This document shows, piece by piece, positions 56,530 through 64,000 of a stretch of 64,000 bases of DNA; positions within the stretch are counted from its first letter, which is position 1; each line of letters begins with the position of its first letter. Below the pieces are notes generated by a model. It worked only from the letters and a program-made list of their open reading frames with translations. It made no database searches and was not told the origin of the DNA. The stretch is from Bifidobacterium choladohabitans (lineage in GTDB: Bacteria > Actinomycetota > Actinomycetes > Actinomycetales > Bifidobacteriaceae). Where the stretch lies: the NCBI RefSeq assembly GCF_016102005.1, contig NZ_JACFPL010000002.1, positions 62,001 to 126,000 on the forward strand, read 5' to 3'. A program made the position numbers and the translations under genes.

Positions 56530-58164
56530 GTGCCCAAGCATGAATTGAATACAGTGCCCGGTCGACAGGACGGCGGCGACCGGTCCCTGCCGGTCCTGGA
56601 CCCCTGCCTGCCTGCCCTGGCCCAGGCCGGAGTGTGCGACCCCGGGGATCTGGGGCCCACACACTTCATCGGCATCGGTGGGGCCGGGATGAGCGTGCTG
56701 GCCGAGATGCTCCACCAGGAGGGGGTGCAGGTCTCCGGATCCGACCGTGCGGAGGGGGACAAGACCCGTCGTCTGCGTCAGCTGGGGATCCGGGTCGCCA
56801 TCGGCCAGGACGCCCGCAATGTAGCCGGGGCGCGCACGGTGGTCTGGTCCAGTGCCATCAAGCCAGACAATCCCGAGATTCTGGCAGCTCGTGATGCCGG
56901 AGCCCGGATGGTTCATCGCAGCGACATTCTGGCCCTGCTCATGGCATCCAGGATTTCGGTCACCGTGGCCGGCGCCCATGGCAAGACCACTACTAGCGCT
57001 CTCTTGGCCCACCTGTTGGCCAAGGGCGGCCAAGGGGATCTGGCCGATCCCAGCTATGCCATCGGGGGCAGCCTCCAGAGCGGCCAGGGGCCCATGGACG
57101 GCGGGCATGTGGGAGTCGGACGGGTCCTGGTGGCCGAGGCGGACGAGTCCGACGGCAGCTTTGGCAAGTACACTCCCGACATCGCCATCATCACCAACGT
57201 GGAGCCCGACCACCTGGACCACTATGGCACGGCTGATGCCTTCCACCAGGCCTTCGTGGATCATGCCCGGCATGCCCGACGATTCCTGGTGGTCTGCGGG
57301 GATGACCAGGGCGCCTTGGAGGTGCTGCAGTGGCTGCACGGGGACTGCCAGGCCAAGATCATCGTCTATGCTTCGAATCCCCGACTGAGTGCTGAATCCC
57401 TGCCTGGGATTCTGGGCCTGGTCCGCATCGGGTCCGAGTCCGAAAGCAGTGGCAGCGGTCGTGAGCATTGCCGTCTGGCTCTCCCCGCGCAGGTGCTCCA
57501 GGCGGCAGGCTTGGAGGTCGGCAAGCCGCTCGAACTGCAGGTGGACCTGGCGATTCCCGGTATTCACAACGCCCGCAATGCCGCCGCAGCCATCATCGCC
57601 GCCATCCTGCTGGGGATGGATCCTGATACGGCCGCCGCTTCCGCCGCAGACTTCCGTGGGGCCTCTCGTCGCTTCGAGGTCCGTGGCTGCCGGCATGGGG
57701 TCACCGTGGTGGACGATTACGCCCATCATCCCACGGAGATCGCCGCCTTGTTGACCGCCGCCAGACGGCGTTATCCGGGTCGGACCATCAGGGTGCTCTT
57801 CCAGCCACACCTGTATTCGCGCACCGCCATCTTTGCCGACCGTTTTGCGCAGGCTTTGTCCCTGGCGGACGATGTGACCGTCACCGACATCTTCCCTGCG
57901 CGTGAGCTGGCCAGCGATTTTCCGGGTGTGGATGCCGGAACCATCCCCGCAGCGGCCAGCAAGGCAGAGGACCAGGAGTCTCAGGATTCCGGGAATAGGC
58001 CGGCTGGAGCCATCTTCCGGGCCTGCCCGGACATGCATCAGGCGGCTCTGGACCTGGCCGAGCGGGCGGAGCCGGGGGATGTGATCCTGACCGTCGGCGC
58101 AGGCGATGTCACCGACATGGGGCCGGTCATTCTTGACAGGCTGGCTGAACGGGACGAGCAGTGA
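56530..58164 (+). CDS. murC: UDP-MurNAc L-alanine ligase
   Basis: 544 residues from GTG 56530 with GGAGGAG about 11 bp upstream. First amino-acid ligase of the pathway, adding L-Ala. Seen: HFIGIGGAGMSVLAEMLHQ, VSGSDRAEGDKTRRL, P-loop VAGAHGKTTTSALLAHLL, AEADESDGSFGKY, VEPDHLDHYGTADAFHQAF, GIHNARNAAAAIIAA, VVDDYAHHPTEIAALLTAA and QPHLYSRTAIFADRF. About 50-70 residues longer than usual, from an N-terminal lead and a loop near 475-500 (SKAEDQESQDSGNRPA). Overlaps ftsQ by 4 bp. Confidence 0.96.
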   Translation: MPKHELNTVPGRQDGGDRSLPVLDPCLPALAQAGVCDPGDLGPTHFIGIGGAGMSVLAEMLHQEGVQVSGSDRAEGDKTRRLRQLGIRVAIGQDARNVAGARTVVWSSAIKPDNPEILAARDAGARMVHRSDILALLMASRISVTVAGAHGKTTTSALLAHLLAKGGQGDLADPSYAIGGSLQSGQGPMDGGHVGVGRVLVAEADESDGSFGKYTPDIAIITNVEPDHLDHYGTADAFHQAFVDHARHARRFLVVCGDDQGALEVLQWLHGDCQAKIIVYASNPRLSAESLPGILGLVRIGSESESSGSGREHCRLALPAQVLQAAGLEVGKPLELQVDLAIPGIHNARNAAAAIIAAILLGMDPDTAAASAADFRGASRRFEVRGCRHGVTVVDDYAHHPTEIAALLTAARRRYPGRTIRVLFQPHLYSRTAIFADRFAQALSLADDVTVTDIFPARELASDFPGVDAGTIPAAASKAEDQESQDSGNRPAGAIFRACPDMHQAALDLAERAEPGDVILTVGAGDVTDMGPVILDRLAERDEQ

Positions 58165-59426
58165 AGACCGGCAAGGGTCGCCGCGTCTCCAGCGGGGCTT
58201 CGTCCAGGACCAGGGCCGTCCGGGCTGCCAAGGCCGCACGGGAGGCCCGGTCTGGGCGCACCAAGTCTTCGGCAGAGCAACAGAGGACCAGTAGAACCGC
58301 CAGATCGGCCAGGTCGACTGTTCCCGATGATGCGGCACTGGCAGGCCGCCGGTCCAAGACTGGGAAAACCGGCAGCGAGGGCAGGCGTCTGAAGCGGTCC
58401 GAGCATCTCAAAGGGTCGAAGCGTCTCAGGGGTCGTCCGGGTCGTACCAGGAATCCAGGCGGATCACGGACTCGAAGCGCCAGATCCGCCTCCTCATCCT
58501 CCCGCTCCCTGGTAAAAAGGAACAACGCCTCAGCTTCCAAGTCTGTGGCCTCACACTCTACAGGTTCGGCCGGCGGATTCGTCGATGCCCGGACCATACC
58601 GCCGGACCGGCCCGTCTCAGGCAGGATAGGCACCGATCAGGAGGAGCAGGGGCTGGGGATCTTCGTTCGTCCCAAGGTGCTGGACTTTCAGGCCCGTGTG
58701 CGTGAGAAGAAGAGGGTCAGCCGCAGACTGGTCCTGATTCGGACAGGTGTCGTCATCCTGGTCATGGCTCTGATTGCAGGACTGGCATGGCTGCTCTTCC
58801 TCTCGCCGGTCTTCCGCCTGCAGGCCGACCAGGTCAATGTCAGCGGCGGCAATGCCTGGGTGTCCGACGATCGGGTGGCCTCAATCGTGGCCCATCAGGG
58901 GGATCGCTCGCTGCTGCTGATTTCCACCAATGGTGTCGAGCAGGAGATCAGCGGCATGGCCGGAGTGACCGATGCCAAGGTCCGCAAGAGTTTTCCGCAC
59001 GGTCTGGAGGTGACCTTCGATGCCCAGGAGCCCACGGCGGTCTTCAAGGATGCACAGGGCAAGCTGACGGCCGTCGACCGGCAGGGCAGGGCGCTCAACA
59101 CTGTGTCCAAGCCGGTGGACGGGGTGCCGGTCATCCAGGTGGCCACCGTCAAGCGGGCCCAGCAGGATCAGGCGGTCAGGCAGACCCTGCGGATTCTGTC
59201 GAGCATGCCCGAGGCCATGCGCCATTCGGTGACCAAGGTGACTGCGGAAACCCAGGACTCCATCACCACCGAGCTGGATCAGGGCAGGCATGTCATCATC
59301 TGGGGCGACGGCTCCGAGCTGAAGCTCAAGCAGGCCGTAGTCGACAAGATCATCAACGATCCCTCCAAGATCGGCGACAAACATCAGCTGGATGTGTCGG
59401 CGCCTCTGCGGCCCATCGTCAAATAG
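58161..59426 (+). CDS. ftsQ: division protein FtsQ with long basic N-terminal tail
   Basis: 421 residues. Cytosolic tail of about 190 residues, extremely rich in Arg, Lys and Ser (RTRAVRAAKAAREARSGR, RSARSASSSSRS) and surely disordered; membrane helix at about 195-215 (GVVILVMALIAGLAWLLFL); then the POTRA domain (FRLQADQVNVSGGNAW, GVTDAKVRKSFPHGLEVTF) and beta domain (LTAVDRQGRALN). Part of the divisome bridge FtsQ-FtsB/DivIC-FtsL. Starts inside the murC stop. The dcw cluster ends here; ftsZ does not follow. Confidence 0.93.
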   Translation: MKTGKGRRVSSGASSRTRAVRAAKAAREARSGRTKSSAEQQRTSRTARSARSTVPDDAALAGRRSKTGKTGSEGRRLKRSEHLKGSKRLRGRPGRTRNPGGSRTRSARSASSSSRSLVKRNNASASKSVASHSTGSAGGFVDARTIPPDRPVSGRIGTDQEEQGLGIFVRPKVLDFQARVREKKRVSRRLVLIRTGVVILVMALIAGLAWLLFLSPVFRLQADQVNVSGGNAWVSDDRVASIVAHQGDRSLLLISTNGVEQEISGMAGVTDAKVRKSFPHGLEVTFDAQEPTAVFKDAQGKLTAVDRQGRALNTVSKPVDGVPVIQVATVKRAQQDQAVRQTLRILSSMPEAMRHSVTKVTAETQDSITTELDQGRHVIIWGDGSELKLKQAVVDKIINDPSKIGDKHQLDVSAPLRPIVK

Positions 59427-59919
59427 CCGCTGTAGAAGCTGCCGGCTTCATCAGCCTGTCGGTGTCCAGCAGGATGGTCACAGGGCCGTCGTTGACCAGA
59501 TCCACTCGCATGTGGGCACCGAAGCGACCTTCGGCGACAGGGACACCGGTCGCGGCCAGGGCCCGGTTCAGGTCCTGCCAGATGCTCTGGGCATGTTGGG
59601 GCTCTCCGGCCGCCATGAAGCTGGGACGGTTGCCGCGACGCAGATCAGCATATAGTGTGAACTGGGAGATGGAGAGGATGGAGCCGCCGCAGTCCAGGAC
59701 CGACCGGTTCATCCGGCCCTCCTCGTCGGCGAAGATACGCATCCGGGTCAGCTTGCGGACGGCATAGTCCACCTGGGAATCACCGTCGCCGTCCTGGACA
59801 GCCACCAGGAGCAAGAGTCCTGTGCCGATGCTTTGGGGTTTAAAATCAGGATCCGGCTGCCCCTGTTCGTCGACCACATCGACCCGGGCACGGCTGACCC
59901 GCTGTATGACGATTCTCAT
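59419..59919 (-). CDS. dtd: D-aminoacyl-tRNA deacylase
   Basis: 166 residues. Removes D-amino acids wrongly loaded on tRNA, relevant in cells that make D-Ala and D-Glu. Seen: MRIVIQRVSRARVDV, the SQFTLYADLRRGNRPSF motif with its key Ser/Gln/Thr, and the Gly-cisPro motif NDGPVTILLDT. Convergent with ftsQ; the last codons overlap by 8 bp. Confidence 0.95.
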   Translation of the reverse strand: MRIVIQRVSRARVDVVDEQGQPDPDFKPQSIGTGLLLLVAVQDGDGDSQVDYAVRKLTRMRIFADEEGRMNRSVLDCGGSILSISQFTLYADLRRGNRPSFMAAGEPQHAQSIWQDLNRALAATGVPVAEGRFGAHMRVDLVNDGPVTILLDTDRLMKPAASTAAI

Positions 59920-59937
59920 GGTTCCAGTCTAAATACG

Positions 59938-60816
59938 TCAGGCGTTGTTGTAGTGCCGCAGGGAAAAGCTGGAGCGGTACCTGGTTGGTGTCAGGCCGGA
60001 GAACCGTTTGAAGACCCGCATGAAGTACTTGGGGTCGTCATACCCGCAGGCCTCGGCGATTTGGCTGACGCCCATGGAGGTCGACAGGAGCAGCTCCTGC
60101 GCCCGTTCGATGCGCACCCGCCTGATCTGTCCAGTGATGCCCATGCCGAACCGTCGCTTGTATATGGTCGACAGGTAGGAGGGCGAGTAGTTGAAGTTCT
60201 CTGCCACGCTGGCCACACTGATCCGGTCGCAGGCGTTGATGCGGATCCAATCCTGGATCTTCTGGAGGGTGCTGTCCTCGTCGTCCGCTTTTTGAGGGTC
60301 CTTTGGTGCAGGCCTTCCCATGGAGATCTCAATGAGCAGACAGGTCATGAAATAGCTGCAGTAGGGGCTGGGATCCGGGTAGGTGCGCTGATAGATGTCG
60401 AGCAGCTGGTTGAACATGACGGTCACCCGGTTGTTGTCTGCCAGACGAAAATCCAGGGGCAGCACCACGCGTGCCGCGCCCTGGTCCTTTCCGTCACTCT
60501 GTTCGTCGGGCAGACCCTGGGCCCGTTGCCAGTCGGGCAAGGTGAAGTGGGCCCAGTAGAAGGTCAGCGGCTCCTGTCCCAGCCGTCGACTGCCCTCATG
60601 TGGGATGCTGGGAGGGATCAGCAGCAGGCCGCCTGCCTTCAGATCATGATGTCGCCCGGCTACGGTCAGCGGGAGGACGCCCTCTTCAACCAGAATCAGC
60701 TCAAAGCTGTCAACGGTGCGGCGCTCGTGGATCCATCCGGGGGTGCCGATGAAGCGTCCGGCGGATTTGAAGACCGCCGCATCGTTGGGGAAACTTGTGA
60801 TGATTGCCTGATCCGT
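59938..60816 (-). CDS. AraC-family regulator with no canonical start codon
   Basis: The C-terminal half has two HTH motifs, RISVASVAENFNYSPSYLST and VSQIAEACGYDDPKYFMRVF, and ends in a PTRYRSSF tail, all typical of AraC/XylS. The N-terminal half is a cupin-type sensing domain (FKSAGRFIGTPGWIHERRTV, ILVEEGVLPLTVAGRHHDLK, LLIPPSIPHEG), read from the same frame. No ATG, GTG or TTG exists in this frame from the stop at 60862-60864 (the end of the GH127-like gene) to the TTG at 60540, which lies after the cupin. The listed end uses an ACG at 60816-60814 with AGGAAGGA 8 bp before it; this is a guess. Possibly a start-loss pseudogene, near-cognate start, readthrough or sequence error. Confidence 0.7.
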   Translation of the reverse strand, partial: TDQAIITSFPNDAAVFKSAGRFIGTPGWIHERRTVDSFELILVEEGVLPLTVAGRHHDLKAGGLLLIPPSIPHEGSRRLGQEPLTFYWAHFTLPDWQRAQGLPDEQSDGKDQGAARVVLPLDFRLADNNRVTVMFNQLLDIYQRTYPDPSPYCSYFMTCLLIEISMGRPAPKDPQKADDEDSTLQKIQDWIRINACDRISVASVAENFNYSPSYLSTIYKRRFGMGITGQIRRVRIERAQELLLSTSMGVSQIAEACGYDDPKYFMRVFKRFSGLTPTRYRSSFSLRHYNNA

Positions 60817-60861
60817 GCTGACCGTCCTTCCTGTCGCTGAAACCTTGGCCTTAGAACGCGG

Positions 60862-63180
60862 TCAGTGGCTGGCCACTTCGACGTAGGCATGATAGGGCTG
60901 GTTTTCGTCAATGATCCAGAGGGGGACAAATTCCAGGCCGCTGTCCCGGTGACGGAAGACCAGCTTCTCGCCCTGGCGCTCGAAGGCGGACCCGGGATCC
61001 TTCCGATTGATGTCCAGACTCTGCATATCGGTGCTGGGACTCAAGGCGGCAAGCACGTAAGGGCCCCAGGCCACGGCGGCCAGGGAGGGTCTGTCAGGGG
61101 TGCCGATCAGCCGGATAGTCGGGTCGAACGTCAGCGTAACGGTGGCCCCTGACCAGGAATCCAGCCCGCAAGCGCTTGCCTCCAAGATCGCTACAGCTGG
61201 GTCGGTGCCCATGAGAGCCTGGGATGCCGGGGCTCCGTCGATGTCGATGTGGACTCTGCCACGGGTCCAGGCTGGAACGCGCAGAGCCAGGCGCGGTCTG
61301 TCCAGGGCTTCTATGGTGATGGTCACCTTCTCGGGGTGGCGGTCGTCCACCTTCATGCTCAGCGCCATCTTCTGGTCGATGTCGTTCAGGCTGCAGGGCA
61401 GATACTGCTCGATCCACAGGGCCGTTTCATCCGTGTAGAAGGCTCCATCGGCGTAGTAGAAGTGCGATTCCAGGCCAGTGCCGTGACAGCAGCTGTTCTC
61501 CTCGTCGAACTCCTTGCGGCCGCCCGGCTGGGTGGGGAAGAAGTAGAGGCTGCCGCCTTGGGGCACATGGTCGGTGCCGGCAGCGATGTGGTTGAGTGTG
61601 GTCAGCTCAGTGTAGTCTGCATAGGTCTGGTCGGGATCGAAGGAGAACAGGAGCGCCGACAGTTTGAGCAGATTGTAGGAGGCACAGGATTCGGCTGTGT
61701 TGTCCTTGAGCAGGGCACCGATCACATCGGGCTGCTGGAACATCTCCCCCTGACCGGTGCCGCCCATGGCGTAGATGTGATGGCCCATGACCGACTTGAG
61801 GAAGAATTCGGCTTGATGCAGGTAGTAGGGCAGGCCGGTATGGCGGAAGAGCTCCACCGAGCCGATGACCTGGGGGATGTGTTGGTTGCCATGCAGCCCG
61901 CCTAAGGCATCCACTTTCTGACGCATGGGGACCATGAGGCGGTCGTTGTCGAAGAGGCGGGCGGCCTCCAGGTGCTCACGGCGTCCGGTGATGGCATACA
62001 GATGGGCCAGGGATTCGTTCATGCCGCCGAACTCACCGGCGATGTACATGCTCCACATGTTCTGCAACTGCTCATGGGGAAGCCGGTGGACGCGGTCATA
62101 GACCCAGTCGCCCAGATCCGAGGCCACTCGCAGAGCCGTTTCATTGCCCCCGAAGTGGTAGGCGTCGATCAGCCCGGCCAGAATCTTGTGCAGAGTGTAG
62201 TACGGCGCCCAGATGGTGGGGTAGGGCGCGTACTGTTCCAGCTTGTCGAACTGGCTCTCGTCGTAGGCAGACAGGAAGCCCGGCTTGGTGGTCCCGCCCT
62301 TTGCGAAGGCGGCCTGGACCTCGGCCAGCCCGTCGACCAGATAGGTCAGCTTGGCCTGGATGTCCTTGTCGCCGGTAGCGGCATACCCCAAAGCGTATGC
62401 GGACAGGACATGCCCTGTGGTGTGGCCGCGCAGGTTGGAGTCCGGAGCGTCCCAGCCGATCATGGGCTTGGCTCCCTTGGTGTCCAGGTGGGAGGCTCGG
62501 CGGAACTCAACCAGGAGCTGATCGTCGTCCAGGGTCTTCAGAAAGGCTATCCGTCGGCGCTGGTTGTCTGCCAGCATTCCATCGCCGGTCAGCCGAACCC
62601 GGCTGATAGGCACGCGGCGGACCTTAGGGCTGGAATCCACTGGCTGTTCGGGGTCTTCGTCAATCACCTGAACCTTGCATTGCACACGGATGCCGCTGCC
62701 GTCGATGGATCCTTGGAAGTCGTGTTCACCGGTCTGCCCGTCCCGCTGCTGAACGCCTTCGTCCCAGTTGACCCGCTGGGAGACTTTCTGTCCGTCCTTG
62801 GTCAGTACGGCCGTGAACATGGGCAGATAGTAGGTAGCGCCCTTGCGAGCCTTGATCTCGATGGGGTAGACCTTGCGCACTTCGATCCTGTTGGGCATCT
62901 GCAGCACGGTCACATCAAAGCTGCGCTGGGCCTTGGCCTCGCCCTTGGTGACGGTCGCGGTCAGGGTCACGTTACGGTCGCCTCGACCGTATTCGGGCTG
63001 ATTGACCTTGCCCTGAGGATTCACCCATCGATCGTCGCTGCTGGCCCATTCGATGGTGGCTTCCTCCACCCCTTTGGTCGGCAGCGTCAGGTCAAAGTCC
63101 ACGGTGCCTGTGTTGCCGATATATATCCGACGGGCTGTCTCGTCGACGCAGTCCTGATCAGTGTGCATGGGTGATGTCAT
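60862..63180 (-). CDS. beta-L-arabinofuranosidase, GH127/GH146 type
   Basis: 772 residues, no signal peptide, so cytosolic. The N-terminal about 190 residues are Ig-like beta domains (VDFDLTLPTKGVEEATIEWAS, VTLTATVTKGEAKAQRSFDV). The catalytic alpha/alpha barrel (DUF1680) starts near residue 200 (ISRVRLTGDGMLADNQ). Zinc and catalytic ligands can be placed: Glu497 and Cys499 (TAESCASYNLLKL) with Cys564 and Cys565 (ENSCCHGTGLE), matching the Glu-x-Cys/Cys-Cys set of HypBA1; Glu479 in GQGEMF is the candidate acid/base. Releases L-arabinofuranose from beta-linked arabino-oligosaccharides such as those of plant hydroxyproline-rich glycoproteins. The neighbouring AraC regulator and transporter suggest a small glycan locus. 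Confidence 0.88.
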   Translation of the reverse strand: MTSPMHTDQDCVDETARRIYIGNTGTVDFDLTLPTKGVEEATIEWASSDDRWVNPQGKVNQPEYGRGDRNVTLTATVTKGEAKAQRSFDVTVLQMPNRIEVRKVYPIEIKARKGATYYLPMFTAVLTKDGQKVSQRVNWDEGVQQRDGQTGEHDFQGSIDGSGIRVQCKVQVIDEDPEQPVDSSPKVRRVPISRVRLTGDGMLADNQRRRIAFLKTLDDDQLLVEFRRASHLDTKGAKPMIGWDAPDSNLRGHTTGHVLSAYALGYAATGDKDIQAKLTYLVDGLAEVQAAFAKGGTTKPGFLSAYDESQFDKLEQYAPYPTIWAPYYTLHKILAGLIDAYHFGGNETALRVASDLGDWVYDRVHRLPHEQLQNMWSMYIAGEFGGMNESLAHLYAITGRREHLEAARLFDNDRLMVPMRQKVDALGGLHGNQHIPQVIGSVELFRHTGLPYYLHQAEFFLKSVMGHHIYAMGGTGQGEMFQQPDVIGALLKDNTAESCASYNLLKLSALLFSFDPDQTYADYTELTTLNHIAAGTDHVPQGGSLYFFPTQPGGRKEFDEENSCCHGTGLESHFYYADGAFYTDETALWIEQYLPCSLNDIDQKMALSMKVDDRHPEKVTITIEALDRPRLALRVPAWTRGRVHIDIDGAPASQALMGTDPAVAILEASACGLDSWSGATVTLTFDPTIRLIGTPDRPSLAAVAWGPYVLAALSPSTDMQSLDINRKDPGSAFERQGEKLVFRHRDSGLEFVPLWIIDENQPYHAYVEVASH

Positions 63181-63638
63181 GATGAATTACCTACTCCCGC
63201 CGCTGACGGGCGGATTCTGGCCGGTCATGCTCTCCATCGGGTCGTCTCCGATCCGTCGGCGCCGCTCTGCCCTGATGCCTTTGCGCGCCTTACCTCATCA
63301 GTTTATGGACGGCTGCCCTATCGAGAAGGTGGGGGATATCGTCGAATGGGTGGACAATCTTGTGTCTTTGGTTTGGAGTCGTTCTGGTTAGCGTCTCTTT
63401 CTTCGTAATCCTTTGCCATGGCGCGGTTTCCGAGCAAGCTACAACTTGTCGGGGGGCCTTGTCGAGTAGCGTTCAGACAGCATTACCAAGAAATATCCAC
63501 CTTTTTTCCCTTCGGTTTGCACCTAGGCCAGAAAGGCTGAGGATTTACCGTTCCAAGTGGAACAGCTTGTGGTTCCACGCAGAGCAAAAGGGTGCCGGAC
63601 AACGAGGGTCGGCACCATTGAGAAGCGAGGAGAAGCGT
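63181..63638. other. 458-bp divergent intergenic region
   Basis: Separates the minus-strand GH127-like gene from the + strand transporter and must hold both promoters. The 5' half is GC-rich with a small inverted repeat CCGCC/GGCGG near 63197-63215, about 20-35 bp before the GH127 start. A 76-codon open frame at 63161-63391 has no ribosome binding site or family resemblance and is not called. The 3' half holds the operator-like palindrome at 63550 and a hairpin GGTGCCG/CGGCACC at about 63591-63615 just before the transporter ribosome binding site. Confidence 0.6.
63550..63563. promoter_or_regulatory. GTTCCA inverted repeat upstream of the transporter
   Basis: GTTCCA-AG-TGGAAC, six-base arms; a third half-site GGTTCCAC with its own GTGG/CCAC symmetry follows at 63569-63578. 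About 75-90 bp before the transporter ATG. Looks like a binding site of a dimeric regulator. Whether the AraC protein is the ligand is unknown; AraC sites are usually direct repeats, so a different regulator may act here. Confidence 0.45.
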
Positions 63639-64000
63639 ATGGCTACACCAGCGGAAAACGGTGACGAGCAACCGGATATTGTGGTCGATGAATCCGGTCT
63701 CAAGGTTGACCGACAACAGGAGGAGGAGTTGAACCGGCTGAGGGCGGACCGCTCCTTTTTCGGCTATCCCAAGGGCATCGGCGCCCTGGCAGCCGGCAAT
63801 TTCTTCAATTCGATCTGTTGGGCCTCCTACGGGGCCGTGACGATCTACTACCTCTATAAGCCTTGGACCCAAGGTCTGGGATTCAGCCAGGGGGAGGCAG
63901 CCCAGCTTATCGCTATCGTGGCGGCCATCAATTCCATGTTCGGCATTGTGGGCAGCTGGCTGGCGGACCGGGTGTTCGGGGCGCGCAAGGCCCTGGTCAT
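63639..64000 (+). CDS. POT-family peptide/solute transporter, N-terminal part
   Basis: The first about 120 residues; the gene continues past 64000. A 40-residue acidic cytosolic lead (MATPAENGDEQPD), then FFGYPKGIGALAAGNFFNSI, a first helix pair with YGAVTIYYLY, and the POT loop SWLADRVFGARKAL, which with FGIVG before it marks the proton-coupled oligopeptide transporter family. AGGAG lies 6 bp before the ATG. Beside a GH127-like glycosidase a sugar-linked or glycopeptide substrate is conceivable, but POT proteins normally carry di- and tripeptides. Confidence 0.82.
   Translation, partial: MATPAENGDEQPDIVVDESGLKVDRQQEEELNRLRADRSFFGYPKGIGALAAGNFFNSICWASYGAVTIYYLYKPWTQGLGFSQGEAAQLIAIVAAINSMFGIVGSWLADRVFGARKALV

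Noticed and set aside
60538-60540. TTG as the start of the AraC regulator
   Set aside because: It would give a 200-residue protein, but the same frame upstream encodes a clear cupin domain, so it is an internal codon, and no ribosome binding site precedes it.
63161-63391. 76-codon open frame in the last intergenic region
   Set aside because: No ribosome binding site, no recognisable family, starts inside the GH127-like gene on the other strand.

Overview
The window is a 64 kb piece of a high-GC actinobacterial chromosome, most likely Bifidobacterium or a close relative. The gene content and the look of the proteins support this: a bifidobacterial-type L-lactate dehydrogenase, a his operon with an extra acidic protein that runs into a glnA2-type glutamine synthetase, Wag31/DivIVA, SepF, LexA and NrdR. 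The genus is an inference from content; no alignment was run. Nearly everything is densely packed core genome. I see no rRNA, tRNA, CRISPR array, insertion sequence or prophage.

Layout. (1) 1-4725: end of dxr, then ispG, a membrane-tethered alpha/beta hydrolase, recO and uppS on the + strand (isoprenoid precursor and carrier synthesis plus DNA repair). (2) 4841-7580: an M20 amidohydrolase with an MFS transporter, ended by a shared hairpin at 7756-7794. (3) 7819-12025, minus strand: a sucrose module (GH32 fructosidase, LacY/CscB-type permease, LacI regulator) with a readable promoter and two operators at 10775-10811; a small thiamine-binding-type protein follows. (4) 12620-30996, + strand: glyS, dusB, then the division/polarity block ftsZ-sepF-yggT-divIVA, lspA-rluD, dnaE, hisD-hisC-hisB-unknown-hisH-hisA and glnA. 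(5) 31006-36643, minus: three genes coupled by 4-bp overlaps (methyltransferase, hrpA, a secreted or membrane protein). (6) 36773-44656: hflX, ldh, a cation efflux protein, then the SOS locus lexA <> LysM division-inhibitor-like gene with three LexA boxes, nrdR, and a HelD-type helicase. (7) 44934-59426: the dcw cluster mraZ-rsmH-ftsL-ftsI-[murE-like]-murF-mraY-murD-ftsW-murG-murC-ftsQ, closed by a convergent dtd. (8) 59938-64000: an arabinan-type locus with an AraC regulator, a GH127-like beta-L-arabinofuranosidase and the start of a POT-family transporter.

How the parts work together. Two blocks hold the cell-division machinery. The dcw cluster makes lipid II and the septal synthase, while ftsZ-sepF-yggT-divIVA, which in many actinobacteria follows ftsQ directly, sits about 29 kb away. 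The dcw cluster carries three 10-bp-spaced TGGGG boxes just upstream of mraZ, the expected MraZ autoregulatory site. The SOS locus adds a LexA-controlled LysM membrane protein that probably stops division after DNA damage.

The most unusual features are: a 293-residue protein in the murE slot that looks like MurE without its P-loop and without its C-terminal ligase domain; an AraC regulator whose reading frame is open from the stop codon of the preceding glycosidase but has no ATG, GTG or TTG before its middle; a DivIVA with eight tandem 11-residue repeats; and an enlarged HisH next to an unknown protein inside the his operon.
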